64,000 nt of DNA from Anastatus disparis (GCA_017163975.1 JAFFSR010000017.1:1488001-1552000); one strand, 5' to 3'; shown: positions 21,831 through 32,876, counted from the stretch's first letter. Numbers and translations: made by a program. Notes: a model not told the origin generated them from the sequence alone.

Positions 21831-22720
21831 GTGTGAAACTAATTAGCAGAGTAACCCTCATTCGGGTCACAGATCTTGCTGAAACTGTGAGGTATGGCTT
21901 GTCTTATCTAGAAAACATATCCAGTAAAGTCATTTTCTCTAAGATTTAGAAAATCCAGAGATTGTATTCAGTTTATTCTGAATTTTGTCGTTTTTCTTAA
22001 AAAAACTGATTTAATATTTACCTTGCTGCAAATTAGAGATGTTGGGAAAATAAATAATTTTTTTTTAATATAAACATATTTAAATATCAAACATATAATT
22101 AATTAACATACCTAGAATGTACAGCTATTCATATCAACACAACTTAAAATAATTAATTCAAACAACACTGCTAAATATCTAGAAATAAATACAAAGAATC
22201 AACATTCTCATGATTGAAACCATAATATCTAATTTAAATTTATAATAAATGTATAATATATTTATAATAATTAAAGAACTATAAATGGTTTAAAAACAAT
22301 CAACACAATAAATAAATGCTGCTTCAAATCTAATAAAAATAAAGAATTAAAACTTTTGTGATTAAAAGCATAACCAAAACTGATTTTTAGCTTTCTTGTT
22401 TTTATATGAAATAGTAGCAGACAACGATCACTTGCTGAAAAAATCAATGATGTTGGGACTACATATAGGTTCGCGTCTGCGCAATTATGGTTACATATAT
22501 GTAGTTCTCATATGTAACTGAAAGTGCGCACATCTGGCGACTAAAGAGGAGATTTAAATGTATCAATTTTAAATTTTTAAGTTCAAAATTTTTTAACTGT
22601 CAAGAAATAAAACATTATCAGCTTGTACATCAAAAGATAAAAGCATTTCATATCAGTTTAATATTACTACTATTATATAAAAGTAAAGAATTAAGACTTT
22701 TTTTTCTTACGTGTATATCT
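21831..22720. other. No gene seen; possible remainder of the gypsy element
   Basis: AT-rich sequence without recognisable reverse transcriptase or integrase motifs and without a clear LTR. Confidence 0.5.
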
Positions 22721-22734
22721 TTTGCACTATTGTC

Positions 22735-22970
22735 ACATACATACATACACACACACATGCAGCATTAACATATACATACACACATACACATACATACATA
22801 CACACACACATGCAGCATTAACATATACATACAGACATACACATACATACATACACATGCACACATACACACATATACACATATCCAAATACACACACAT
22901 ACACACATACACCCATATACACATATCCAAATACATAAACATACTTATATACACACACATATACAATATC
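22735..22970. repeat. (CA/TACA)n microsatellite region
   Basis: Imperfect ACACAC and ATACATAC repeats, including a duplicated block that contains CATGCAGCATTAACATATAC (near 22756 and 22810). Confidence 0.9.
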
Positions 22971-22974
22971 CGTC

Positions 22975-23365
22975 ACCCCATCTCTCCGTCTCCATCTCTC
23001 CGGCTTCGCCTCTCCGTTTCTCCGTCTCCGTCCTTCCGTCTCCGTCTCTCCGTGTTTGTCTCTCCGTCTCCATCTCTCCGTCTTCGTCTCCGTTTCTCTG
23101 TCTCCATTTCTTTGTCTCCGTTTCTCCGTCTCCGTTTCTTCATTTCCGCTCCTCTGTTACTCCGTCTCTCCATCTCCGTCACTCCGTCTCCGTCTCTTCG
23201 TCTCCGTCCCTCCGTCTTTGTCTCTCCGTCTCCGTATGTCTCCGTTTCTCTATCTTCGTCTGTCTCTGTCTCCCTCTCCGTCTTCGTCTCTCCATCTCGG
23301 TCTCTGTGCGTCTCCGTTTCTCTGTCTCCGTCTTTCTATCTCCATCTTTCTGTCTCCGTCTTGGA
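22975..23365 (+). repeat. TCTCCG-type pyrimidine-rich satellite
   Basis: About 390 bases of TCTCCGTCTC-type degenerate repeats with almost only C, T and scattered G on the plus strand. The Ser/Leu/Arg-rich frames through it (both strands) come from the repeat and are not genes. Confidence 0.9.
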
Positions 23366-23389
23366 TGGCGTAGTAGAGTAACGCCTTTT

Positions 23390-24060
23390 TGACTGAATTT
23401 TCGTTGGCTCTCTGTTTAAAAAAGACTACTTTACTTAGAAATTTCGTTAGCTTATAACATTTTTGCACATGGTAGCCCTCAATACTTAGCATCATACTTC
23501 TTAAGATAGCATGTCGATATATCAGCTCCTTTATTCTCTAGGCTTCTACCTAGACTTTTCATATGCTCCAACGTTCGTACTGCTGCACTTCAAAACTTCT
23601 TTGCTTTTTCATCAGCAGCTTTTTTTCCTTCAAAATGTACTTGTATGAAAGGCTTTTATCGAATGAACGTGAATCGTGGTAGCGTGAATTAAATGTTGGC
23701 GGAAAACTATTGCAGTCACTACATATGATCATGCAGCTGGCCTGATTTTTATTAGTATGTAAGAAGAATATAAAATCAGCCATATGCGTCTAGTGGGGCT
23801 GGGTGTAAGCTCAAACTACGCCCCAGATAACTTACGTACTCACCTACTTATTTTTCTACTTATGTTTCTTTTGATAATATTGTCAATTTAATTAAATATT
23901 ATTTTTTTTGTTTTTTTGAATACAAATACTATCATGTACTTTTTCATATATTGTTGTGTCATAGAGATATTTATATAATGTATACGGCGTTGTATACTTA
24001 TTTTCGTGCCAAATTGGGTTTTTAACCCAAGGCCCAATAAATTTTATCAATCAATCAATC
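23390..24060 (+). mobile_element. CR1/Jockey-like LINE 3' end, second copy
   Basis: Contains a broken ORF2 C-terminus (around 23500-23690, with MYLYERLLSNERESW) and a 3' UTR. The UTR ends in the hairpin GGGTTTTTAACCC (24014-24026), then CAAGGCCCAATAAATTTTAT and CAAT repeats. It has the same order as at 13995-14468, but the stem has changed on both sides and the terminal repeat differs. It is flanked on both sides by pyrimidine-rich satellites. Confidence 0.6.
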
Positions 24061-24345
24061 TCTTTGTCTCCATTCTTCCATCTTTGTCCCTTCGTTTTTT
24101 CGGGTTTGTCTATTTGTCTCTATTTCTCTGTCTTTGTCTCTTTGTTTCGGTTCATCTGTCGTTGTCTCTTTGTTTCCGCCTCTGTCTCTTTGTCTATGTC
24201 TCCATCCCTTCGTCTACGTCTCTCCATCTCCTGCTTTTAAGCTCTTTGTCTCCATTCGTTCGTCTTCGTTTCTCTGTTCTGTGTCTTATTTTCCGGTCTC
24301 TATCTTTTTGTTCGCGTGTCCGTCTCCCTGACTTCCTTTTTATAA
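24061..24345 (+). repeat. Second pyrimidine-rich satellite block
   Basis: TTTGTCTC and CGTCTC-type degenerate repeats, related in composition to 22975-23365 but more diverged. Confidence 0.8.
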
Positions 24346-24814
24346 AATCGTCCCGTGACCTCGATTCCACCTTTTGACTTTGTTTCTATGCTACTGTTAA
24401 TACACACGTACGTCTACACATTGATGATGATGTTTGAGATGATGATGATGATGATGATCATGATATGTTTATTGTTTAATAAATCTCAAATTTTACGGTT
24501 CATCCCAGATCTGTTTAGACTTATCAATGAAGCTTTGTGAGAGAAGACAATCTAAATAAATGGCCATTATCATAGTTTATTATGATTAAAAAAATTTCTA
24601 GATAAATATTTTCACTTCTGAACTAATATTTGTAATTAATTAGATGTATTCCGAAAAATCATCAACTAAAGCTTTTATTGAGGGCGCATCAAGGCTCGAT
24701 TCCATAGTGATTATTTTTAATTATATTTTTTTTTACTATTTGATTTATTCAGATTGTCTTCTTTATTATAACAGATCCTGCCTTAGACGTTACTTTTGAT
24801 AATAATTTCAGTTC
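24346..24814. other. No gene seen
   Basis: Contains a short GATGAT run (24424-24458) and AT-rich sequence, nothing else supportable. Confidence 0.5.
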
Positions 24815-25470
24815 TTTTTTGCTTAGCACTAATATTAATATCCATGTTCCTTTAATTACCCAGCGCTCACAATAGCAGTCGTGTTATTTTTATTATACAA
24901 CATTCACAATAAAAGTCGCGTTTCATCAATAATACCGTGCTCACATTGGTGGTCGAGTTCCTTTAACTACACAGCGTTCAAAGTAGCAGCCGTGAATACT
25001 TGATTACACAGTGCTTACAATAGCAGTCGCTTATTTTTAACCACACAGCGCTCAAAATAGGAGCCGCGAATTTGTAACTGTACAGCGCTGGAAATAGCAA
25101 CTGTGAATCCTTAATTACACAGCGCTTATAATGGCAGCCACATTTTTTTAACCATAAAGCGCTTAAAATAGCAGCATCGAACTTGTAACTACACAGCGCT
25201 CAAAATAGCAGCCGTGAATTTTAAATTCCACAGCGCTTATAATAGCAGCGAAATTTTTAAGCGGTGCTAATATAATATTTTCGTTATAGTCACAATTTTC
25301 AATATTTATATTGTTACAAATTTTATTTCATTATTAAGCGACTAATATAATATTAAATTATAAAAAAGGCGAGAAAACATCCGTGATGTGTCTTGAACCC
25401 CGAGCCTCTTGCACGACAGACAAGCGCTCAAACGTTGAGCCATTCCTACCAATGTATTTTGATTTCTTTT
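24815..25470 (-). mobile_element. SINE-like element with tRNA-type head and 37-bp VNTR
   Basis: On the minus strand the tRNA-like head lies at about 25390-25470: an A-box-like TGGCTCAACGTTTGAGCG and a B-box-like GGGTTCAAGAC. The body at 24855-25260 is about 11 tandem units of 36-38 bp with consensus around ACAGCGCTCAAAATAGCAGC. A truncated copy of the distal end recurs at 29165-29297 inside Polinton 1. The combination of a tRNA-type promoter with a VNTR body is unusual. Termini and target duplication are not certain. Confidence 0.6.
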
Positions 25471-25521
25471 GTCGCTTCATATTCTATAAACTGCATTATT
25501 GCATTTTTTCTATATTTGCTG

Positions 25522-27385
25522 TTATACGGCACTCGTAACAATATTATGCCCGTAGATTTTATTAATTAGATGGCCATTTGACAATCCAGATAGCAACCAA
25601 TTTTTAAATTTATCATCTGATTCTGATAAACGTTTATTTTCTTTGAAAGACATACATTGAAAATGTTCCAATAAATAGCTTTTTTTGACACAATTTTCTA
25701 CTATCTGTGGTCTATTTCCATGTATTACTATTGGTAATGTTTGTCTAAAATCACCTGATATGATAAATGTTTTCCCTCCAAACGGATAATTATTATCATA
25801 CGCATCTTTGAACATGTGATCGACGACTTCAAAAGCGTTTTAATGTCATTGTGATTTCATCCCAGATAACACTTGATACATTTTTAATTTTTTTACCTAT
25901 TTCGCTGTTTGCACTAATATTACATATTGTGTCCTCATATAGGTTCAACGGTAATTTAAATGCTGTACTGTCACACCATCTTGTAATAAATTAGCCGCTA
26001 TACCTGTCCATGATACAACTAAATAGTTGATTTCATTAATTTTCGGATTAAGTAAAAATTATATTTAATGAGTAATTTTTACCACTTCTACCTGGATGGT
26101 CTATATATATATATATACTTTTCAGTGCAGTTTGTATTTAATGAATTTATTACTGTATTAAAAATAGTCGTTTGAGCATTTGTTAGAGTATCAATAATTG
26201 ACCCAATATTATTAATATTATTTACTAAACTATATTCAATTTTGTTATTTTCAATATAATATTCTGAAGTAGGTAAATTAAAGTCACCTAATGAGAATCC
26301 ATTATTAGTTAAAATATCATTAATTATGCTTAATGTATATTCTTCACCTTTTTTTCATTCATTTTTGAAGGATAAGAATAGATTTTATATTTTTCATATT
26401 ATTCTCGAGCATTTATTGGAATGCAAAATGTACAAATGTAACCAAATAATTGACAAAGAGCTTTTGGAAATCGAGATTTACATTATTCTTGAAACATTTT
26501 CTTCATTTTAAACATTTGTCCCATTCATCATCGATTTCAATTCAATTTCTTGCTGTTGCTGCTTCAAAGAATGTTGAGTATGTAATTCCATTAAAAGTTT
26601 TTAAGTTTTCAAAAGATGTTGCAGCTTTCACGTGAAGCAGAAGTATTCTCAACAAGAATCTTTCTCTTTGTTTTGGATTAACTAACTACATTCTGGTTAA
26701 AATACGTTTCATAGACTTTTTTCTATTTGTCCATGTTTTATGTATTCGATTGAAAACATAATGTTGCGGTATAACAGAATAAAAGTAATTATATGCCTCT
26801 GAGTCACTTTTATTAAATTCAAACCATGCTGTTAGTCTTGTATTTACATTTTTCTTATCAATTTCGTGTTCAGATCCTTTAATATACACATATTGTTCAT
26901 TTTCATTATAAACGGCTAATCTATAAATTGTATGTGAAAGGTCACTAATATTATATTTCTATATGCGATGCATAGCTTCTATCGGGCAAACGTATCTTGT
27001 GTTTATATATTGTTTAATTCCATCATAAAACATATCCAAATCATTCATTTCATCATAAGTATTACTTTCAGTATTTATTTTACTTGCTTTCATTTTTATA
27101 AATGCACAATCATGTCCTTTGAAGCGGTATTTAAATAAGTATTTTATAACTCCTATTGTTGAACATAATTCAATATTAATATAATAGTTAAACTTTAATA
27201 ATAAATAGGGGTTATAAGAAACCATAAATCTATTGTCAGTCCACTTGTTTTTTGATTATAATGTCTCATTTGTATTATTTCTTCGTCGATAAATAAGATA
27301 ACCATTTGTCATTATTGTAGTTTCATTAAATCGTTTCGGAAAATTTTTTGTACACTTTTATGCTCGCTTTTATACTCTAAAAATT
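25522..27385 (-). pseudogene. Helitron 1: Rep C-terminal part and PIF1 helicase relic
   Basis: Helitrons are rolling-circle transposons with a Rep nuclease fused to a PIF1-like helicase. Reading leftward from 27385: CTKNFPKRFNE; YNPYLLLKF (27180s); the tyrosine motif region VIKYLFKYRFKGHDC (about 27107-27150); a segment ending in MKRILTRM (26889-26686); then the helicase with a decayed Walker A (HPGRSGKN instead of GPGGSGKT, near 26100), GMKS in place of the DE box, and FGGKTFIISGDFRQTLPIV (near 25770). The N-terminal HUH part is missing and there are many stops. It ends against the VNTR SINE. Confidence 0.85.
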
Positions 27386-27389
27386 TATT

Positions 27390-27760
27390 TTGATTTTAGC
27401 ATCTTGCATCCAATTTTTAATTAACTTGTATAGATCTTCCATGTCTACATTAATTTTTTTAATCTTTTCATCATATTCATCCTTTCACTTTTGCAGTTCT
27501 CATTCTGATGCGTTAAGATCATCTCTTAATCTAGCAGTGACTATGTATATACTCTGGACTTCAGAAGTAATCAAACCTCGCGGTGTATTAAAATAAACGG
27601 CATCATTCGATTGCTCAGGAGTGGCAACATTACATAACCTTTTATTTTCTACATCATATCATGCATCTTTTCTGAGTTTATACCCAATACCTGGAGGTCC
27701 TCGACTACCCTCGCTTCATTTCAGATTACGTCCGAATACATCGACGCGCATTTTAATAAT
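27390..27760 (-). pseudogene. Polinton fibre-like / virion-associated protein relic
   Basis: The minus-strand translation has an N-terminal DVFGRNLK followed by a Gly-Pro-rich turn (SRGPPGIGYKLRKD), then NKRLCNVATPEQSNDAVYF, and a C-terminal coiled-coil-like segment ending NWMQDAKIK. This order resembles uncharacterised proteins next to the packaging ATPase in arthropod Polintons. A fibre or tail-spike role is inferred from the coil. At least two stops and a frameshift interrupt it. Confidence 0.5.
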
Positions 27761-27784
27761 ACATGATATGTGACTGAACCTCAA

Positions 27785-28300
27785 TATATACATAGCCAGC
27801 TTCTCATAACTCTTCGATGATGGAATGAATCTCATTGATATAACTTGGATTTCCAGCTTCTTGTTCAGCTACGAGTAAATGTAAAATGCAGTTGATCAAC
27901 GAGTTCGTTCGGATCATCCCAATATACATAATCATACTTGGTATTTTTTCGCGCGATTTCGTATCGAGGTAACGATCCACCTTTTTTATCAGAAAATAGT
28001 TAATTATAATTTTATCAGAAAATAGATAATTATAACAAAGATCAAGAAGAATCATTTTGCAAAGTGTCCTCCGATTCAGTATCATTATTATCTTCATCGT
28101 ACTTAATCATTTCTGGTAAGGGTTCTGGCTTCAAATTTTCGCGCCTTCTTTTACCTTAAGTGACGATTTCCATAAGTGGGTCGATGATTGTCTTAAAATT
28201 TTCTCCAATAATCCTTTCATTATTTTTTTTCCAAATTTTAACAAGTGATACTTGCGTTTCACTACTTTATACTCTTAAATGAGTTGCTGAAGTAAAATTT
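27785..28300 (-). pseudogene. Conserved Polinton structural-type protein relic
   Basis: Downstream of the ATPase on the minus strand. It includes a Lys/Arg-rich segment, an acidic stretch (EDNNDTESED), and a C-terminal part with YWDDPNELVDQL in one frame and EAGNPSYINEIHSIIEEL in another. This C-terminal block is typical of a widespread Polinton protein of unknown role. The two halves are one frame apart, and further stops occur. Confidence 0.55.
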
Positions 28301-28374
28301 TAGTTTGCTTAAGGTCTTCCATATTGTCGCTTTCACAATCAAACACAGATTAATAAATTAATGCTAAGTATGCG

Positions 28375-29068
28375 TTATATTTATAGCAAAACAGTCGAAA
28401 CCTTTTCGGTATCTACTCGAGTTCAGTGGATTATCTTTAGCGATAATTAGAAATCCATGCTTGTCATCTCTCTAACATTAAAAGCATGATTCTTTGAATA
28501 GTTGAAAAGTCATGTCTAAGTTAACATAATCACCGTATAGATGTCACAGATTAACATCATCTTGACGGAAAACTATCAAGAGATTGACATTATCTCTCAC
28601 GAGATGTTTTGGGATACGAGCATAAGACTGACAAAGATAGAAACAATCAACCTCTTTGTGTCTTCCCATACAGGAAGAGGCTCTAACGTTGTATTGCTTT
28701 TCACAAGCTACATCATCGAAAATCATTATGGAATTTGGGATAGCCTCGTCCGGTGGTATTACTGAATCGTAATAGCTAAATGGGAAGTATTGCATACCTT
28801 CTATCGGCTCTAAAAGCTCTTTCAGAAACTAGTATTTTGCTTGATTTAGAGATTTAGAATAAACGTAAACATTTCCAAATCTTAGACTATAAGGATGCGT
28901 TATGAGTGCTAATAGACTGTTAGTTTTGCCACAATTAGATGGTCCACAAAATGCAGCTCTTATACTATCTGGAAGTAAGTTTCCATGTTTTTTCGATTTT
29001 TTCTCTCGTTTGACGATAGTATTAAAATTCACGATTAGTTGCTTGAATAATTGTTCTTTGAAATTCAT
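28375..29068 (-). pseudogene. Polinton A32/FtsK-type DNA-packaging ATPase
   Basis: The ATPase pumps the element genome into capsids. Walker A is CGPSNCGKTNSLL (about residues 40-52). Walker B is IMIFDDV (near 28725). The signature MGRHKEVDCFYLCQSYARIP follows. The frame is continuous from 29068 to 28544 apart from one TAG at 28829-28831. After 28544 the C-terminal block (including KDDKHGFLIIAKD in another frame) follows across a frameshift to about 28375. Length is near the usual 230-250 residues. It starts at the ATG at 29068 and is divergent from the PLA2 gene, with a VNTR-SINE fragment in the shared intergenic region. Confidence 0.85.
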
Positions 29069-29164
29069 CTCTACAGATTCAAACTAAAATTGCTGGATTG
29101 AGTATGAATACATAGCTTACATACCCTGTTAATCAATTACTCTTCTACCTTCAAAGTGTTATTT

Positions 29165-29297
29165 TTTGCTTAGCATTAATATTAATATCTATGTTTTTTT
29201 AATTACCCAGCGCTCACAATAGCAGTCGTGTTATTTTTATTATACAACGTTTACAATAAAAGTCGCGTTTTATCAATAACACCGTGCTCACATTGGC
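29165..29297 (-). mobile_element. Fragment of the VNTR SINE-like element
   Basis: Matches 24815-24955 closely, including GCTTAGCATTAATATTAATA and three of the 37-bp units. It lies between the ATPase and PLA2 genes of Polinton 1 and lacks the tRNA-like head. Confidence 0.8.
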
Positions 29298-29305
29298 ACG
29301 GATTC

Positions 29306-29672
29306 ATGATCGTATATCGTAGACGCGGTCGCGGCGTGCTTTATAAAATGATCAATAACCTTCCAATAGAAGTTTATTTACCGGAATATCAGTACTGTGG
29401 ACCTGGTACGGAATTAGCCAAACGTATAGCTAGAGGTGATCAAGAAATTAATCTTCTCGACAAAGCCTGTAAGGAGCACAATATCTCTTATTCACAAAAT
29501 CGTAAAAATATAGAGGCTGTAAATATCGCTGATAAAGTTCTAGGAGAAAAAGTCTAGCAAAAAGTATCACCGAAAGACGCTGGTGTTGATGAAAAAGCAG
29601 CATTCGCTATTGCAAATACTATGGAAATAATACTTGAAGTGCTGTAAGCTTGAAATGGGGGCAAAAAAATAG
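29306..29672 (+). pseudogene. Polinton phospholipase A2-domain (minor capsid-type) protein
   Basis: The ATG at 29306 opens a frame with PEYQYCGPGTELAKRI and DKACKEHNISYSQ. These are the calcium loop and His-Asp (here His-Asn) helix of the parvovirus-type secreted PLA2 domain, which helps particles cross endosomal membranes. The usual catalytic HD pair reads HN here. One in-frame TAG at 29555-29557 interrupts it, and the frame then continues to 29647. An alternative frame ends in Lys codons near 29672. A palindromic MITE follows directly, so the true C-terminus may be displaced to the next gene. Confidence 0.75.
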
Positions 29673-29687
29673 ACTTCCATTGTTACT

Positions 29688-30083
29688 CTTAGGACGTTGG
29701 ATCTCTCTATCCTTTTCTAATTGAAAAATGTAGGTTTTTGGAAAAATTAGCGATTATAGATAGAAATTAAGGGTTGTCCGCAACTTTTATAGTAAAAAGC
29801 AATATTCTCTTTGATAAGAGCAAATTAATTTTGTGGCTTTGATTTCAAGAAAAGTTTGACATGCTTAATCATCATACTCTCTAAGGGAACTTATAATTTT
29901 GTAAATATGTCAAACTTTTCTTGAAAACAAAGCAACAAAATTAATTTGCTCTCATCAGAGAAAATATTGCTTTCTACTATACAAGTTGCGGACAACCCTT
30001 AATTTCTATCAGTAATCACTAGTTTTTCCAAAAATCTACATTTTTTAATTAGAAAAGGATAGAGAGATCCAGCATCCTCTTAA
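29688..30083. mobile_element. Palindromic MITE (TTAA-type), family E copy 1
   Basis: Almost the whole 395 bp folds back on itself. The arms share GGATCTCTCTATCCTTTTCT at the left and its complement at the right. The right end abuts TTAA (30080-30083); the left has TTA. A relative lies at 33681-34797. It is inserted in Polinton 1 between the PLA2 and core-protein coding sequences. Confidence 0.8.
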
Positions 30084-30111
30084 CAAAATAATAAAGGTCG
30101 CTTCTAGATCT

Positions 30112-30594
30112 ATGAAACCTAGTAAGTGTGCTCGTAAAGCTATCCTCTCTGCTTTAGAGAGTACTTGAAGTGCTGTGAGAAAAGCTGGTGGTAAGCATAA
30201 AATCCAACTACCACGCAAACTATCAATTTTATCTAAAGTTGGAGGATTCTTACCATTCCTTATTCCTCATTTTACTGGTCTAGGTGCAGTTGGTAGTTTT
30301 GCAGGAAGTGCTGCAGGAAGAACTAAAGTAGTTAATGATTCCAAAGCTGCTCAGAAACAATTCGAGGAGAAACAAAGGCATAATCAGAGGATGGAAGAAA
30401 TAGCTCAAGGTAAAGGTCTTTATTTGATACCTTACAAGACAGGACTTGGTCTTCGTCTGAAGTCTAGTAAGATTACCACAAAGAGCTTTGACCGACTTCG
30501 GTCTCGGAAAGTAGGCCAAGATATTGAAGATTCGGAATTTTCGAGGAGTATTTATGCGAAATGCTTTACCATTAAGCGGCCCGCATCACCATGA
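30112..30594 (+). pseudogene. Polinton glycine-rich core/minor virion protein
   Basis: Begins with MKPSKCARK at 30112 and has one TGA (near 30166), then a long open frame from 30175. It has a hydrophobic Gly/Ala-rich segment (GGFLPFLIPHFTGLGAVGSF), a basic/coiled part (AAQKQFEEKQRHNQRMEEIA) and the signature KGLYLIPYKTGLGL. This layout is common in Polinton proteins next to PLA2 domains and recalls adenovirus pVI/pX. The tail beyond about 30490 overlaps the protease start in another frame. It may originally have been one protein with the PLA2 domain, now separated by the MITE. Confidence 0.65.
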
Positions 30595-30868
30595 ATCTGC
30601 AATCGTTAATCTTGATGACGTTGATGGTCCTGGCACTCATTGGGTAGCTTATCGTAAGTGAGGTAAAAATGTCGTTTATTTCGATTCTTTCGGAGACCTC
30701 TAGCCACCATTGGATTTAATGATTTATTTGCGAGTAGATGAAGTCAAATATAACTACGAGAGATATCAAGATTATGATACATTTAATTGTGGTCATTTAT
30801 GCTTGATGTTCTTGAGTAAAAAACTTAAAAGTAAAGTCAAATTAGCTATCTCTCTCAGTATCCATTGA
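30554..30868 (+). pseudogene. Polinton 1 adenain-like (C5) cysteine protease
   Basis: Matures virion proteins. A single frame of 105 codons has the catalytic His in GTHWVAY, the acidic residue in VYFDSFGD and the nucleophile Cys in FNCGHLCLMFL. Two nonsense codons lie between them (TGA near 30659, TAG near 30701). The start ATG overlaps the end of the preceding frame by about 40 bases, a compact viral style. It differs clearly from the protease at 35181-35423, as expected for a different Polinton lineage. Confidence 0.8.
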
Positions 30869-30874
30869 ACAATC

Positions 30875-31506
30875 ATGGAAGATTCATTGACGCTAAGCTT
30901 CTCTAGTACATCATCAGGAAGAAATTGTATTACTGACTGGAAGTTACGAAATCAAAGATATAAAAAATTATCTTCGTGAGGCATTAGTACCAAAAGAAAT
31001 TTCAATCGATATAAAGCTAAATAATAGCACACTACGTTGCGTTATAACCTGTAGTCATCTCATTGATTTTCGACCTCAAGATTCCATAGGTTCATTATTG
31101 GGTTTTACTAAACATATTCTTTCAAAAAAAATCGCTCACGATTCTGATTTACCTGTTGCCATTTTGAAAGTAAACGCACTTCGAGTCGAGTGCAATATAA
31201 CTTCTGGTGCCTATATAAACGATAAACGAGTGCATACCATGCACGAGTTCTTTTCTGCAATTCCACCAGGATATAAGATCATCGAAGTTCCATCTTCAAT
31301 CAACCAGGATATAAGATCATCGAAGTTCCATCTTTAATCATTTATCTTCCGATCAGCATCAAGAGCATAGATCACATTCAAGTACAAATCGTCGATCAAG
31401 ACGGACACTTGATAAATTTTCGAGGAGAAATAATAACAATAAGATTACATCTTAAACAACCATATTGGGTATTGTCTACAACACTAAAGTTGGTAAATGG
31501 TACATA
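30875..31506 (+). pseudogene. Polinton 1 minor capsid (penton-type jelly-roll) protein
   Basis: Starts six bases after the protease stop (ATG 30875). After a frame change near 30910 it reads EIVLLTGSYEIKDIKNYL, then IGSLLGFTKHIL, DLPVAILKVNALRVECNI, GYKIIEVPSS, and in another frame VQIVDQDGHLINFRGEI followed by IRLHLK. These blocks are typical of the conserved Polinton minor capsid protein. A tandem duplication of about 37 bases (around 31265-31338, ATAAGATCATCGAAGTTCC twice) disrupts the frame before the C-terminal block. Confidence 0.75.
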
Positions 31507-31620
31507 AGTAAGTCAACATGTCGACCAGTCATCAGTCGTCGAACGACAAAGAAAGCGTTAACACGACAAAACATTCAGTTTTTAAGAAGTCTGGGGTTAA
31601 AAATCCGTGGTGCAAAGTAA
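31464..31620 (+). CDS. Short basic Polinton ORF
   Basis: An open frame overlapping the minor capsid end encodes about 50 residues (KVGKWYISKSTCRPVISRR, ending FLRSLGLKIRGAK). Arthropod Polintons often carry a short basic ORF ending FLxSLG at this place. No ATG is present at the expected start (ATA instead), so expression is doubtful. Confidence 0.4.
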
Positions 31621-31679
31621 CGTGTATATTCTTCTGCTGTTTTCGAAAATATTTAAGGAATTCTTAGCGTACAGTTGGG

Positions 31680-32876
31680 AGTAAAGTTCGATGAATCCGT
31701 CGAGCATTATGAAGTACATGCTCATTAGCCTTATTCTGCGTCTTCATTCAATAATAGTGATGAGATTCGTATATCTATTTAACATCAAGACTTATGTCTT
31801 CTTCCATTGCGTAGTTTATTCCATATTTATGGTAGGCTCATAAAAGCTGATGGAACTACTACAGCTATCACAGTACTAGTCAATAACGCCATCCGTCACA
31901 TGTTTGAAGAAATTTGCTACGAAATCAATGCTGCAGAAATCGACAAATGTAAAAATGTTGGTTTAACTACACTCATAAAAGGATGGATTTCCTTCTGTCC
32001 TAGTCAAGAATCAATTCTCGAGAATGCTGAATGGGTTGATGTAGAGGAGAATCAAAAAATAAATAATAAAACGGGTTACTTTGACTTATCTATTCCTCCG
32101 AATATGATTCTCGGTTTTGCTGAAGACCATCGTAAAATTGTAGTCAATGTAAAACATGAACTCATACTGACAAGATCGAGAAATGATTTAAATGCAGTAC
32201 TTCAGACGCATCATGAAAATAGATACGAAGATTTCAAGATTTATTTGCAAAGGATAGAATGGCTCATGCCTCACATAATGTTATTGAATGCTTACAAACT
32301 TCAGCTACTCAATCACATTGGTAAAGAAAAACCTATTGCTATGAGTTTCCGCAGTTGGAATTTGTACGAGTATCCTCTACTTCCAACTACATCAAAACAT
32401 GTTTGAACTGTTAAAACTTCCAATCAGTTGAAAAAATAACGTTTCGTCATATTAGTATTTCAAACGAGTTGAAAAAATCAAAAGACAACTAATGTGACTC
32501 GTTTCAATCATTGTAAATTAAGTAATGTAAAGCTGTTCCTGGATTCTTAGTTTTATCCATATGGAAATTTAAATTTAGATATCACCTACAATCAGTTTGC
32601 TGTTCTCCACGATATGTATGCTAATTTCCAGCATGCTTACTATGATAAGGATATGGAGCCGCTATTAAAAAAGCAACAATTTATTAAACACATTCCTTTG
32701 ATTGTAATTGACTGCTCGAAACAAATGAGTCTCAAAAAGTGCTCCAGTAGATGTTCGTTTGGAGTTCGAATCAAGAGCTAATATTCTTCCTGGAACATCA
32801 GCTTATTGTTTGATCGTACAGGATCGTATTGTAAAGTACAGCCCTGTGAGCGGTGATGTGAGAAAACTTGTCTAAA
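31680..32876 (+). pseudogene. Polinton 1 major capsid protein (double jelly-roll type)
   Basis: The capsid shell protein. The N-terminal block is broken in several frames (31690-31830). The central frame (31807-32406) has IYGRLIKADGTTTAITVLV, YEINAAEIDKCKNVG, MILGFAEDHRKIVVNVKHEL and SFRSWNLYEYPLLPTTSKHV. The C-terminal third (32407-32876) continues after a TGA and several frameshifts with DCSKQMSL, FESRANILPGTSAYCLIV and RIVKYSPVSGDVRKLV. Blocks and order fit the major capsid of one arthropod Polinton lineage, distinct from the F54H12.2-type capsid at 36312-37636. The missing function is due only to small lesions. Confidence 0.8.

Noticed and set aside
22722..23381. Long open frame of 219 codons, Ser/Leu/His-rich
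   Set aside because: It runs through CA repeats and TCTCCG satellite. The composition is explained by the repeats, and frames are open on both strands.
24855..25260. CRISPR-like array
   Set aside because: Regular 37-bp units without unique spacers; it is a minisatellite in a eukaryotic mobile element.
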